A stretch of DNA of 60,263 nucleotides from Sulfuricurvum sp. (GTDB taxonomy: Bacteria > Campylobacterota > Campylobacteria > Campylobacterales > Sulfurimonadaceae): contig JAUYRN010000016.1 of NCBI GenBank assembly GCA_030696775.1, positions 1 to 60,263 on the forward strand. Reading direction: 5' to 3'. A program made the translations under genes and the position numbers. The notes below the pieces were generated by a model. It worked only from the letters and a program-made list of their open reading frames with translations. It did not search any database and was not told where the DNA came from. Below are positions 9,964 to 18,975 of this stretch, one piece after another (position 1 is the first letter of the stretch; each line of letters opens with the position of its first letter).

Positions 9964-11873
9964 AGGGACATAGGTTTACCAGTATGATACCCTTGTGAAT
10001 AAGTAATTCCAAGCTCTGTTACGATACTGAGTATATCCTCTGTCGCGACGAATTCAGCTATGGTTTCGATACCGATTCGGTGTGCAAAATCAACTATGGA
10101 TTCAACAACAATACGGTGACGCGGGTTTTGATCAATTGTTTTGATAAGAGAACCGTCAATTTTTAAAAAATCAACATTGAGTTTTAAAATATTTTCAAAA
10201 TTCGAGTACCCACTGCCAAAATCATCGATGGCAATAGAAGCTCCAAGCTCTTTCATTCGGGTAATAAACAAGGCAACTTCGTCAAAGTTTTCGATTCCCT
10301 CAGATTCTAAAATCTCAAAAACAATTCTATTCGCGGTATTGGTTTGTTTTAATATTCTCTCAATAGTGGTGAGCGTATGGGGATCAAGAATATCGCTGTT
10401 GGAGAGGTTGATAGAAAAGTGTTCGGTACGGTTGCTAAAGGTATGACAGGCTTGATAAATCACTTCTTGCGTGATACTTGAATAAAGTTTTGTTTTTTTG
10501 GCAATCGGTAAAAAGTCGTTGGGCGGGATGAGAGTTCCATCGTCACGCTGAATTCGAACCAATGTTTCATATTTGTCGGTTACCCCAGTTTTACAATTAA
10601 CAATTGGTTGGTATTGACATACGATACGGTGCTCGATGAGAGCTTGGCGTATTTGTGCAGACATGGCAATGTTCGTTTTATATTGATCTTCGATTCCCTC
10701 AGCTGAATCATACAAAGAATAAGGTTTTTTAAGACTTCGTGCTTTATTGAGGGCGATGTCGGCATGAATAATCGGTTTTCTGCTCATAATAGCGACACCC
10801 ACTGTACCACGTAGGTGAAAGGTTTCCTCCCCGATAATAAAATTTCTTTCCTCAAAATTAGAAAGAAAAGTAGTGATCTTGTGAGCTATTTCTTCACGTG
10901 AAAATTCACGGGGAAGGATAAAGGCAAATTCATCACCGCCAATACGATAAGGCTGCAGTTTCGTTTCGCTTAACCAATAGGCTATCTGCGCTAGCAGATC
11001 ATCGCCCGCATCGATTCCGAAAAAATCATTGACCTCTTTAAAATCGTCGATGTTAAAAATAGCAACGGTATTATTTGGGAAGAGGAGCAAATCTTCTTGA
11101 AGTTTGAGTCGGTTGGGAAGGGTGGTTAAAGTATCATGGTAAAGGCTTTGGATGAGCTCGTGAGTTTTCTCTTTTACTTTGATTTCCAAATCTTGATTGA
11201 TAGTTTGAAATTTTTGAGCATAGTTCCATACACGTTGTTGCATGGACTCGAAGGCTTGTATGATTTGCACAAATTCATACTGTGCGTAGGGAATATCAAA
11301 AATAATTTTTTCACCGGGTCTAAAATTGTGTACTTTGTGCGCTATAAGTTTTATGGGCATTAAAAGACGATTAATCCAAATCAATATGAACCATAAAGTT
11401 AGGATAGCACCCATAATAATCAATCCATACAACGTATAAAAATGGTCCATCGTTTTGGCAAATTCTTCGCCTGAGTAGGTGAGGGTAATGGTACCGATTG
11501 ATTTTGGAGAAGAGGGTTCCATAAGATTTTTAGTGATTTTAATTGTTTTGGTCAGAGGACTGGAGGTTTTTTTACGATAATTAAATATTCTAATTCCCTT
11601 GATATCCGTGACTTCAAGTGCGACTACTTCATCGAGCCTAGTAATTGAGGAAACTTTGTCTTCAATTTCTTTTATTCCTAAAAAGAGAGAGATAGCTATG
11701 GTGGGCTCTATGGATTGAATCAACAAAGAAGCTTTTTCCTTTTGGGTGTCCAACGTCAAATCACGAACAATCCAATAAGTAGCTAATGTTGAAACAGCAA
11801 ATATAACAGATCCTCCTATCAGTAGAGTCATAAGGATTTTTGTGGAGAGACGGGCATTACTAAAATGGCTCAT
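9960..11873 (-). CDS. Membrane GGDEF-EAL protein, YfiN-like, motifs intact
   Basis: This 637-aa protein has TM1 (about 12-34), a periplasmic sensor (about 35-147) resembling the CHASE8 domain of YfiN/TpbB, TM2 (about 148-170), a HAMP-like linker, a GGDEF domain and an EAL domain. The cyclase signature RIGGDEF is intact (GGDEF at 312-316). The EAL domain keeps ETL in the opening motif, the Asn of FSINLS, the Glu of FEILE, the DDFG pair, the Lys of LKIDG and the QG near the end, so both activities are possible. The start overlaps the stop of the YfiR-like gene by four bases (ATGA). In Pseudomonas, YfiR in the periplasm represses the cyclase YfiN, so a similar control is inferred here. Net direction (making or breaking c-di-GMP) cannot be read from sequence. 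Confidence 0.85.
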   Translation of the reverse strand: MSHFSNARLSTKILMTLLIGGSVIFAVSTLATYWIVRDLTLDTQKEKASLLIQSIEPTIAISLFLGIKEIEDKVSSITRLDEVVALEVTDIKGIRIFNYRKKTSSPLTKTIKITKNLMEPSSPKSIGTITLTYSGEEFAKTMDHFYTLYGLIIMGAILTLWFILIWINRLLMPIKLIAHKVHNFRPGEKIIFDIPYAQYEFVQIIQAFESMQQRVWNYAQKFQTINQDLEIKVKEKTHELIQSLYHDTLTTLPNRLKLQEDLLLFPNNTVAIFNIDDFKEVNDFFGIDAGDDLLAQIAYWLSETKLQPYRIGGDEFAFILPREFSREEIAHKITTFLSNFEERNFIIGEETFHLRGTVGVAIMSRKPIIHADIALNKARSLKKPYSLYDSAEGIEDQYKTNIAMSAQIRQALIEHRIVCQYQPIVNCKTGVTDKYETLVRIQRDDGTLIPPNDFLPIAKKTKLYSSITQEVIYQACHTFSNRTEHFSINLSNSDILDPHTLTTIERILKQTNTANRIVFEILESEGIENFDEVALFITRMKELGASIAIDDFGSGYSNFENILKLNVDFLKIDGSLIKTIDQNPRHRIVVESIVDFAHRIGIETIAEFVATEDILSIVTELGITYSQGYHTGKPMSL

Positions 11874-12409
11874 TCGACTAACCTTGCAATTTGAAATAAA
11901 GAATCATTGAAACGAAATTTCCCTGCTTTTAAAACATTTTTATTGATATAAATCACGGTACTGCGTTCGATGACTATGGTACCTAAAATTCCTAGATCAA
12001 GATTTTGTGCATTGTATGAAAAGGTAGGACTATTGTTCGAAGTACCCCACGAAGCCACTTTATTAACCGAAGATTTACTCATGTCGATGAGGTAGGCAAA
12101 AGCGATATCATGGCGTATGACGAGCTCATCTACAGAGATAGCCATTGCAATAAAAGGGAGTGCTCCGACATTTCCGTTATGGTTGCTGTTGATCTCATCC
12201 GCTATTTTTTTAGCATTATTTCTACGGTTATTATCATATACAATAGCTAAAGTGGCTTTGCCTGAAGGGTTATGTGATAAAGCTTGCGTATCCAGTGCCA
12301 TGATTTTTGGGATCATGCGGATGTGTGCATTAAGGAGAAGGGTATCCTCAGCATGGACGGTAAAAAGTGCTGTCATCAATAGTGCGAACAGACGTATCAA
12401 AACTTCCAT
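11870..12409 (-). CDS. YfiR-like (DUF4154) periplasmic protein
   Basis: The product is about 179 aa with a signal peptide ending near VHA. The C-terminal pattern (an I-x-I-N-x-x-x-x-K-A-G-x-F-x-F run, then LFQIARLV) resembles the end of DUF4154/YfiR proteins. YfiR is a periplasmic repressor of the membrane cyclase YfiN. I chose the ATG at 12409, which leaves a normal signal peptide and a 13-base overlap with the TonB receptor gene. A TTG at 12424 is possible but adds five residues before the signal. The downstream gene overlaps by ATGA. The family call is by eye and moderate; context (receptor upstream, CHASE8-type GGDEF-EAL downstream) raises it. Confidence 0.65.
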   Translation of the reverse strand: MEVLIRLFALLMTALFTVHAEDTLLLNAHIRMIPKIMALDTQALSHNPSGKATLAIVYDNNRRNNAKKIADEINSNHNGNVGALPFIAMAISVDELVIRHDIAFAYLIDMSKSSVNKVASWGTSNNSPTFSYNAQNLDLGILGTIVIERSTVIYINKNVLKAGKFRFNDSLFQIARLVE

Positions 12410-14463
12410 CCCATTCGAATCCAAAAGGTACGATCCGCTATTGGGTAATCATCAGCATAGGTAGATTCAGGTGCAGGGTATCGCACGGTTGTATCGGTAA
12501 TATTCTTTATAACACCTTGTACATACCATCCCTTAGGGGCGTTCATATCCCAGCCTAAAGCAAGATCAAGGGTATTGTATGCGGCTAAATCATCACGAGT
12601 ATCAGAGATATACCGCTTTTTACTGCCAACATAATTCCATATTCCACCCAACGTCCAATGATTGTCAAAATCATAGCTGTAAGCCGCTTTTATCAAATGC
12701 GAAGCGGTATAAGGAAGGGCGCTTTCATTACCGTTTTTATCTTTTACTGTTCCATAAATGTAGCTATACGAAAGTGTGAGGGTGTCATCAGCGCTCAATT
12801 TCCCCCGCAATTCAGCTTCACCGCCTTGAATCACATTCTTACCATAATTTTGAAACGTATTGGTTGCATCACGGACGATTTGTTGAGAATTAACGAGATA
12901 AAAGAGATTGAGCCCTGCTGTGAGATTCGTATTTATTTTTCGTAAGTATTGAGCTTCAAGAGATTTGACTTTCTCAGCGCTCAGATTAGGATTTCCGCCT
13001 GCATAAAGGCTCCATGTAAGATACATCTCTTGAAATGAAGGGTAGCGATTACCAGTACCTGCCATAATTTTAAAAATATCATTACGTGTCGGCTGGTAAA
13101 CAATCGAAGCACGACCATAAAAGTCTGAATTAATATCGGATGTACTCGTCATCCCTAGTGTCATCGCTATAGCAATTTGATCATTGACAGTCATCGTATC
13201 GGAAAGATAGAAATTGGTGGTTTGACGCTTGGCATTTTGATATTTAAAATATTGAAATGGGGTGTCCGTATAATCGAGTATATTGGTTGTTAATCCTGTT
13301 TTATCGGATGTAACTGAATAGGAATCTATTGCTTCATCCCATGTTGATTCGATTCCGGAAGTGAGATGATGGGTATCAAATCCATCATAATGAACGGATG
13401 TTCCCCCAGTAATACGGCGACTTTTAACCATCAAAGATGCCCAGTACCCATCCATAAAGGTGACTGTTTTGGTTGCAAGTGTAATCGGATTAAGTAAAAA
13501 AGTGTATGTCCCTGTCGGGAGAGGGCGAGAATCACTTTTCCAGCTGTCTTCCATCATAGATGCTTTTAAAATGAGGGTGGTATTGTTAGTTATAGGAAGG
13601 GTATATTTACTTTGAATATACCATGAAGGCTGTTGGAGCATTCCATCCGCATTTGGAAGAGCATTAAGATTTCCAAATGCACTGTTGTTTTTGTAATTGT
13701 TAAATCGACCATTTAATTCAAATGCATCATATGAATAGGTTATCCCAAAACCGCTGTGATGCATTCCTAACTTCGCATATCCTGTTTGAGGTGAATTAGG
13801 TGAAACGGCTGTATCCGTTACTTGCACGGGGCTTTGAAGATCGTCACGCTGAGTAAATGCGTCCAAAATGAGATTCCATTTTTCACCACTGTATTGCGCC
13901 CAACCGCCTACACCGATTGCATCGTCGCTTCCTGTATGGGTAAATAGTCTCCCTTTTTGATCAGATATAGAGGCTGATTTCGCATGAGTAATGACATTGA
14001 TTGTTCCGGCGTATCCATTGACACCTTCTATAAAGCTTCCTGATCCACGGACAACTTCAATCCTTTCGATAAGTTCAATGGGTAAATCAAGATAAGCGTC
14101 ATAACCGCTAAAAAAATGATCATTGACAACAAAGCCGTCGATGACGAGGGTTGATTGTCCATAAGCTGTAGGATTAGAACCTCGAAAAATAGGGGTACGA
14201 TTGTTCATTGTATTGGCTGCCATATCGACACCGGGGACAAGCGTCAGTGCTTCACCTAGCGTTCTTACCCCTAGTTTGGATAGATCATCACTGTGCAAAA
14301 TTGAGAGGATAAATGGTTGATAATCAATGTTTTGATTGGTTTGCGTTGCAATTTTAGTCGTATCTGAGATGTCTTTTAGAAGTGAGGTTCCTATCTCTGT
14401 TTCAGAGGCTAAAGCACATGCTGTAAAAAATGACAAGGAAAAAGCTAGAGGAATTAGGCGCAC
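12397..14463 (-). CDS. TonB-dependent outer-membrane receptor
   Basis: This 688-aa protein has a signal peptide (cut near ALASE), an N-terminal plug domain (about 55-165) with the usual TLGEALTLVPGV and IERIEVVRGSGS stretches, and a C-terminal beta barrel ending in an aromatic residue (GWKF). It starts with GTG at 14463, preceded by GAGGA at good distance. TonB receptors take up siderophores, cobalamin or other large ligands; the substrate is not evident. It is the first gene of an operon with a YfiR-like protein and a GGDEF-EAL protein, so it may act as the outer-membrane sensor of that pathway or simply share expression. No clear Fur box was found upstream. Confidence 0.88.
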   Translation of the reverse strand: MRLIPLAFSLSFFTACALASETEIGTSLLKDISDTTKIATQTNQNIDYQPFILSILHSDDLSKLGVRTLGEALTLVPGVDMAANTMNNRTPIFRGSNPTAYGQSTLVIDGFVVNDHFFSGYDAYLDLPIELIERIEVVRGSGSFIEGVNGYAGTINVITHAKSASISDQKGRLFTHTGSDDAIGVGGWAQYSGEKWNLILDAFTQRDDLQSPVQVTDTAVSPNSPQTGYAKLGMHHSGFGITYSYDAFELNGRFNNYKNNSAFGNLNALPNADGMLQQPSWYIQSKYTLPITNNTTLILKASMMEDSWKSDSRPLPTGTYTFLLNPITLATKTVTFMDGYWASLMVKSRRITGGTSVHYDGFDTHHLTSGIESTWDEAIDSYSVTSDKTGLTTNILDYTDTPFQYFKYQNAKRQTTNFYLSDTMTVNDQIAIAMTLGMTSTSDINSDFYGRASIVYQPTRNDIFKIMAGTGNRYPSFQEMYLTWSLYAGGNPNLSAEKVKSLEAQYLRKINTNLTAGLNLFYLVNSQQIVRDATNTFQNYGKNVIQGGEAELRGKLSADDTLTLSYSYIYGTVKDKNGNESALPYTASHLIKAAYSYDFDNHWTLGGIWNYVGSKKRYISDTRDDLAAYNTLDLALGWDMNAPKGWYVQGVIKNITDTTVRYPAPESTYADDYPIADRTFWIRMGWKF

Positions 14464-14561
14464 TTGTTTTTCCTCATTCTATAGGAAGATATTATTGCGC
14501 TATGGTATCAAAAATAAAATAAATTTTCCTCACTATTACCTCTCTTTTAGTTTCAATCCTC

Positions 14562-14567
14562 TACAAT
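14562..14567 (+). promoter_or_regulatory. Candidate -10 box for the S4-trpD-tsaE-lptB-rpoN operon
   Basis: TACAAT lies 21 bases before the S4-protein start, in the 125-base divergent gap. T-rich sequence lies upstream and no good -35 is seen, as is usual for sigma-70 promoters in this phylum. Visual match only. Confidence 0.35.
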
Positions 14568-14588
14568 AACTTTTCAAATCTTTTAACA

Positions 14589-14849
14589 ATGGAATACTTT
14601 TTGCGTATCGATAAATTTCTTAATGCAGTCAACCTAACAAAACGTAGAGCAGTGGCTCAAGATATGATTAACGAGGATGTCGTTTTGTTGAACAACAAAG
14701 TGGTTAAGCCCTCTAAAAATGTTGCTATTGGCGATATTATTACCCTCATTTATCTTGCGCATGAGCAGCGCTTCGAAGTTTTATTGCTCCCTACTATTAA
14801 GTCAACGCCAAAATCTCAACAACATCTATACGTCAAGGAGATTGTATGA
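14589..14849 (+). CDS. S4-domain RNA-binding protein (RqcP/Hsp15-like)
   Basis: This 86-aa protein consists mainly of an S4 RNA-binding fold: LRIDKFLNAVNL, then TKRRAVAQDMI and a VKPSKNV..GD stretch. It resembles the small S4 proteins RqcP and Hsp15, which bind ribosomes or stalled 50S-peptidyl-tRNA complexes. No Shine-Dalgarno precedes the ATG at 14589. The in-frame TTG at 14601 would give the LRIDKFL start typical of the family and has GGAA upstream, so the true start may be 12 bases later. Its stop overlaps the trpD start by four bases. The specific role is inferred. Confidence 0.75.
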   Translation: MEYFLRIDKFLNAVNLTKRRAVAQDMINEDVVLLNNKVVKPSKNVAIGDIITLIYLAHEQRFEVLLLPTIKSTPKSQQHLYVKEIV

Positions 14850-15826
14850 ATCCAACCATACATGATTTTGAGGCACTTTTTGCCCATCGTATGAATGATG
14901 AACAGATGCGCGATTTTTTAATGACATTGAGACTCGATAGTTCAACTCCGGTATCGGTGATCTCCGATGCAGCCCAAGTAATGCGTTCTAATGCCATTGC
15001 TTTAAAAGTAGCGCCTTCTCTTCAATCCAAGCTTATTGATATTGTTGGAACGGGTGGTGATAAAAGTGGAAGTTTTAATGTTTCTTCGACAGTTTCTATT
15101 GTATTGGCAGGAGCCGGTGCGTATGTAGCCAAACACGGGAATCGTTCCATTACCTCCAAATCGGGAAGTGCGGATGTATTGGAATATTTGGGTATAAAGC
15201 TTGATCTTGATTTAGAAAAAAATACGCGATTATTAGAAGAGACTGGATTTGCTTTTTTGTTTGCTCAGTACCACCATCCTGCAATGAAGTTTATTATGCC
15301 CATCCGCCGCAGTATCCCTGAAAAAACACTCTTTAATATTTTAGGTCCTTTAACCAATCCGGTAGGGCTTTCCAAAATACTTTTAGGGGTATTTGATGAA
15401 GTCTTTGTTCCAAAAATGGTACAAGCAGCTCAAAATATGGGGATGTCATCGGCAATAGTGGTAAGTTCACGAGAAAAGATGGATGAAATCAGCATAAGCG
15501 ATATTACCTATGCTGCGCGATTGAATAATGATAAGATTGATTATTTCGAGATTGATCCCGAAGCAGTCGGAATCAAGAAAGCTCCTTTTGAAGCCATCTT
15601 GGGTGGTGATGCGGTCGCTAATGCAGCTATTTTTAGGAATATTTTAAACAACCGTGCGACAGACGCTCAACGTGATATTGTTTTGATTAATGCAGGATAT
15701 GCTTTGATTGCCGAAGGTATGGCGCGTGATATACAAGAAGGCTTGGAAATAGCACGCGATACGCTTCTTAGCGGTAAAGCGGCAGCAAAGCTTGAGCAAA
15801 TTATTTCGGTATCATCGAAACTATGA
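14846..15826 (+). CDS. trpD: Anthranilate phosphoribosyltransferase
   Basis: This 326-aa enzyme joins anthranilate and PRPP to form phosphoribosyl-anthranilate in tryptophan synthesis. Family motifs are clear: GTGGDKSGSFN (PRPP loop), KHGNRS (anthranilate site) and the two-metal region. Length is normal for TrpD. It is isolated from other trp genes and sits in a housekeeping chain, overlapping the S4 gene (ATGA) and tsaE (ATGATG), so translation is probably coupled. Confidence 0.95.
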   Translation: MNPTIHDFEALFAHRMNDEQMRDFLMTLRLDSSTPVSVISDAAQVMRSNAIALKVAPSLQSKLIDIVGTGGDKSGSFNVSSTVSIVLAGAGAYVAKHGNRSITSKSGSADVLEYLGIKLDLDLEKNTRLLEETGFAFLFAQYHHPAMKFIMPIRRSIPEKTLFNILGPLTNPVGLSKILLGVFDEVFVPKMVQAAQNMGMSSAIVVSSREKMDEISISDITYAARLNNDKIDYFEIDPEAVGIKKAPFEAILGGDAVANAAIFRNILNNRATDAQRDIVLINAGYALIAEGMARDIQEGLEIARDTLLSGKAAAKLEQIISVSSKL

Positions 15827-16233
15827 TGCAATTAACGCTTCAAGAACTCCCAAAACTTTGCGAGATTATCGTACAAAATCTTCCTTATGGAGGAATAGTC
15901 ATACTTCAAGGAGATTTGGCAAGTGGTAAAACAACCTTTACGCAAAGTTTTGCGGCTTTTTTAGGGTTAGAAGATGCTGTAACATCACCTACCTTTTCTC
16001 TTCAACAAAACTATAACGATAGATTGTATCACTATGATTTGTATAACTATGGATTTGATAAATTTGTATCTCTGGGAATGATGGAAGAGTTGGAGCGAGA
16101 GGGCTATCATCTAATCGAGTGGGGAGATGAAAAACTCGTAGATGTGTTAAAGAGAGCGGGGATGGAATGTATGGTGATAAAAATTACAAAATGCAATAAT
16201 AATATGAGATGCTATGAGGTGCACAATGGATAA
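15823..16233 (+). CDS. tsaE: tRNA threonylcarbamoyladenosine biosynthesis ATPase TsaE
   Basis: This 136-aa P-loop protein carries Walker A GDLASGKTT, the TSPTFSL switch and the HYDLYN stretch typical of TsaE. With TsaB and TsaD it makes the t6A37 modification in ANN-decoding tRNAs, where TsaE hydrolyses ATP to reset the complex. Two adjacent ATG codons (15823 and 15826) are possible starts. The 3' end overlaps the lptB start by eight bases. Confidence 0.93.
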   Translation: MMQLTLQELPKLCEIIVQNLPYGGIVILQGDLASGKTTFTQSFAAFLGLEDAVTSPTFSLQQNYNDRLYHYDLYNYGFDKFVSLGMMEELEREGYHLIEWGDEKLVDVLKRAGMECMVIKITKCNNNMRCYEVHNG

Positions 16234-16960
16234 AACAAACCACACATTAAAAATCGATAATTTAGTTAAAACAATCAAAAAACATGAAATTGTTAGAGGC
16301 GTCAGTATGGAGCTTCATACGGGTGAAGTTGTGGGGTTGTTGGGACCCAATGGAGCAGGAAAAACGACCACGTTTTATATGATTTGCGGTTTAGTCGATG
16401 CAACGGCTGGTCATGTTTATATTGATGGCGAAGATGTATCGGCGATGCCATTACACAAGCGTTCACAAATGGGAATTGGTTATTTGCCGCAAGAAGCATC
16501 GATTTTTAAAGATTTAAGTGTTGAAGAAAACCTTATCATCGCGGCTGAAGCGGGTAAACTCTCTAAAGAAATGCGAGAACAGCGCATTGAAGAACTGCTT
16601 GAGATGTTTAATATTGAACCTATTCGCGCTCGCCGTGGAATCAATCTAAGCGGTGGAGAGAGACGACGCGTGGAAATTGCCCGTGCATTGGTCAATAAAC
16701 CTCGTTTTTTACTTCTCGATGAGCCTTTTGCCGGCGTTGATCCTATCGCCGTAATGGACATTCAAAATGTGATTTCACAGTTGGTTGAATACGGTATCGG
16801 AGTGTTGATAACCGATCACAATGTTCGTGAAACACTCGCGGTATGTGACCGTGCTTACGTCATTAAAAGCGGAGAGCTTCTGGCTTCAGGAACAAGTGAT
16901 GAAATTGCACATAATCCTGATGTGCGAGAACACTATCTTGGCGAATCGTTTAAACTCTAA
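16226..16960 (+). CDS. lptB: LPS export ABC transporter ATPase LptB
   Basis: The product is about 244 aa with Walker A GPNGAGKTT, signature LSGGERRR, Walker B LLLDEPF and the switch His in TDHNVRET. It matches LptB, the ATPase of the LptB2FGC complex that pulls lipopolysaccharide from the inner membrane. I chose the ATG at 16226, which has GAGG six bases upstream; an ATG at 16214 would add four residues without a good site. It lies directly before rpoN, an arrangement also common in other Proteobacteria. Confidence 0.95.
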   Translation: MDKTNHTLKIDNLVKTIKKHEIVRGVSMELHTGEVVGLLGPNGAGKTTTFYMICGLVDATAGHVYIDGEDVSAMPLHKRSQMGIGYLPQEASIFKDLSVEENLIIAAEAGKLSKEMREQRIEELLEMFNIEPIRARRGINLSGGERRRVEIARALVNKPRFLLLDEPFAGVDPIAVMDIQNVISQLVEYGIGVLITDHNVRETLAVCDRAYVIKSGELLASGTSDEIAHNPDVREHYLGESFKL

Positions 16961-16963
16961 ATC

Positions 16964-18235
16964 ATGGCAGGTCTAAAACTTCGGACATCGGTTGAAGTTA
17001 AAAACAAACTCTCGAATACTTTGCGTAACTGGCTTCCGATTCTTCATTCGAGTTTGAGTGATTTGGGAGAAGCGATGGCGCCGTTTGTGGAGGGGAATCC
17101 TCTTATTGATGTTAAATCAGGATATGAAGAGTCGTTTGAGGCAAAAATACCCCGTAAAATCCAATATGGCTATGTCCAAAACTCTCACTCTGAAGCGATA
17201 GAGGCTCTGACGGTGCAGCATAAAAGTTTATACGATGTTTTAGATGAGCAATGTGAAGCTCCACTTTTCCCGACACCACTTTCACAAGCAGTTGCTCGTC
17301 ATGTCTGTGAAAATCTCGATGAGGGCGGATATTATGAGGGAGATACTGAAGCTTTTTGTCTCTCGATAGCAATAAGTTTCGAAACGTTTGAACAAATACG
17401 AAAGCGTTTTCGTTTTATTGAACAAGTGGGAATCGGGGCAAGGAATTTACAGGAGTCTTTCTTATTTCAACTCGATCATACCTCCATAAGCGACACGGTC
17501 TATCATTTGGCAACTGAGATGATAGAAAATCTAGAAAGCCTAAATCGTTACCATAAAGAAGAATATTTTCATGAGGCGATGAGAGTAATAGGGAGTTTTA
17601 AAAATCCGCCTGCCATTGATTTTTTGGAAAACTCTACGCAAGTTATTCCTGATTTGATGATTTTTAATGATCCGGATACGGGAATAGAAGTTAAGCTCAA
17701 TGATAACTATTATCCAGCCATTACAATCGATACTGAATACGGCGTTGAACACAGTTTTATCACGCAAAAGTTCAAAGAAGCCAAAAGTTTAGTAGATGCT
17801 CTGGAAATGCGTAAAGCAACCTTGTATAAAGTGGGACTGATGATTGTTGAATATCAGTATACTTTTTTCACAGGTGGAGCAATTAAGCCCCTTACCCTCA
17901 AAATGCTAGCCGATGAGTTTGGTCATAATCCTTCGACCATTTCACGCGCTATTGCCAACAAATACATTGCGTGTGACCGAGGTATTTATGCGATGAAAGA
18001 GTTTTTTACGACCGCTATTGATGAGGATGTATCCAATGCTGCTATCAAAGAGTATGTCAGTGAATGTGTGAAACAAGAATCGCATAAAAAACCGTTGAGT
18101 GATATGAAACTCCTGGACATGGTTCAAACCAAATTTAATATTACCATGGTGCGCCGAACGATTGCCAAATACCGTTCACAAGCCAATATTGCAGGGTCAA
18201 GTGAGCGTAAAAAACTCTATCAGCTAGGACGATGA
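16964..18235 (+). CDS. rpoN: RNA polymerase sigma-54 factor
   Basis: This 423-aa protein has the sigma-54 plan: region I (about 1-55) ending in EGNPLID, a core-binding region, an HTH (LADEFGHNPSTISRAIANK) and the C-terminal RpoN box, here VRRTIAKYR. Region I is not glutamine-rich, and the protein is shorter than the 470-500 residues usual in gamma-proteobacteria; both appear normal for this phylum. In Campylobacterota sigma-54 drives middle flagellar genes. It starts three bases after lptB and overlaps the next gene by four bases. Confidence 0.95.
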   Translation: MAGLKLRTSVEVKNKLSNTLRNWLPILHSSLSDLGEAMAPFVEGNPLIDVKSGYEESFEAKIPRKIQYGYVQNSHSEAIEALTVQHKSLYDVLDEQCEAPLFPTPLSQAVARHVCENLDEGGYYEGDTEAFCLSIAISFETFEQIRKRFRFIEQVGIGARNLQESFLFQLDHTSISDTVYHLATEMIENLESLNRYHKEEYFHEAMRVIGSFKNPPAIDFLENSTQVIPDLMIFNDPDTGIEVKLNDNYYPAITIDTEYGVEHSFITQKFKEAKSLVDALEMRKATLYKVGLMIVEYQYTFFTGGAIKPLTLKMLADEFGHNPSTISRAIANKYIACDRGIYAMKEFFTTAIDEDVSNAAIKEYVSECVKQESHKKPLSDMKLLDMVQTKFNITMVRRTIAKYRSQANIAGSSERKKLYQLGR

Positions 18236-18975
18236 AAAAGTTAAAAGCACGTTTAGACGCAGAGGTTGCGCGACGGAATTGTTCAGAGGAGATATGTGAA
18301 GATAAACCTGATCCCTTGATGATTGCACGTTCATTTGGAGATGAATGCAATGCCCTTACATGCGCATTATTTGCGTATGGTAATGTACGTGCAATTGTTG
18401 GTTTTTTACGATCATTAGAGAACGGACTTATTAATATGGACGAAGAGAATATCGTGAAGTCTGTTGAGGGAAAATATTATCGTTTTCAAAATAGTGAAGA
18501 TATAGCGCAATGGTTTATCACGCTTCGACGTTTAAAACTTAATGGAGGAGTTGAAGAAGCATTTAGGCAGGGATATGACCAAGGAGGGGTATTGGAGGGG
18601 TTAGATGCCCTTATTGAAACATTGTACGCTCTGAATCCGTATAGATCTCAAGGCTATGCTTTCCTCATCGGAAAACCAATTAAAAAAAGTTCTTCCCCCT
18701 CAGCGATGAAACGGATTATGATGTATTTGCGCTGGATGGTACGACATGATACGCTTGATATGGGCTTGTGGAGCGTTATGCCGTCTTCTGAACTCATTAT
18801 GCCGCTGGATACTCATACGTTTCATGTTTCTACTAAATTAGGGCTGCTAACGAGAAAGCAATGCGATCTTAAAGCGGCTTTAGAATTAACGGAAAATTTA
18901 AAAAAATTTGATCCGTTAGACCCGATAAAATACGATTTTGCACTTTATAGGCTCGGACAGGAAGGCATTATTTAG
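18232..18975 (+). CDS. TIGR02757 family (DUF2400) protein
   Basis: This 247-aa soluble protein matches the TIGR02757/DUF2400 family: DPLMIARSFGD near the N-terminus, ALFAYGNVRAI, then RWMVRHD..DMGLW and PLDTHTFHVS. The function of the family is not established; the helical layout and DTH motif recall helix-hairpin-helix DNA glycosylase folds, but that is only an impression. It is the last gene of the S4-to-rpoN chain and ends in a four-base overlap (TTAG) with the convergent GGDEF-EAL gene. Confidence 0.8.
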   Translation: MKKLKARLDAEVARRNCSEEICEDKPDPLMIARSFGDECNALTCALFAYGNVRAIVGFLRSLENGLINMDEENIVKSVEGKYYRFQNSEDIAQWFITLRRLKLNGGVEEAFRQGYDQGGVLEGLDALIETLYALNPYRSQGYAFLIGKPIKKSSSPSAMKRIMMYLRWMVRHDTLDMGLWSVMPSSELIMPLDTHTFHVSTKLGLLTRKQCDLKAALELTENLKKFDPLDPIKYDFALYRLGQEGII

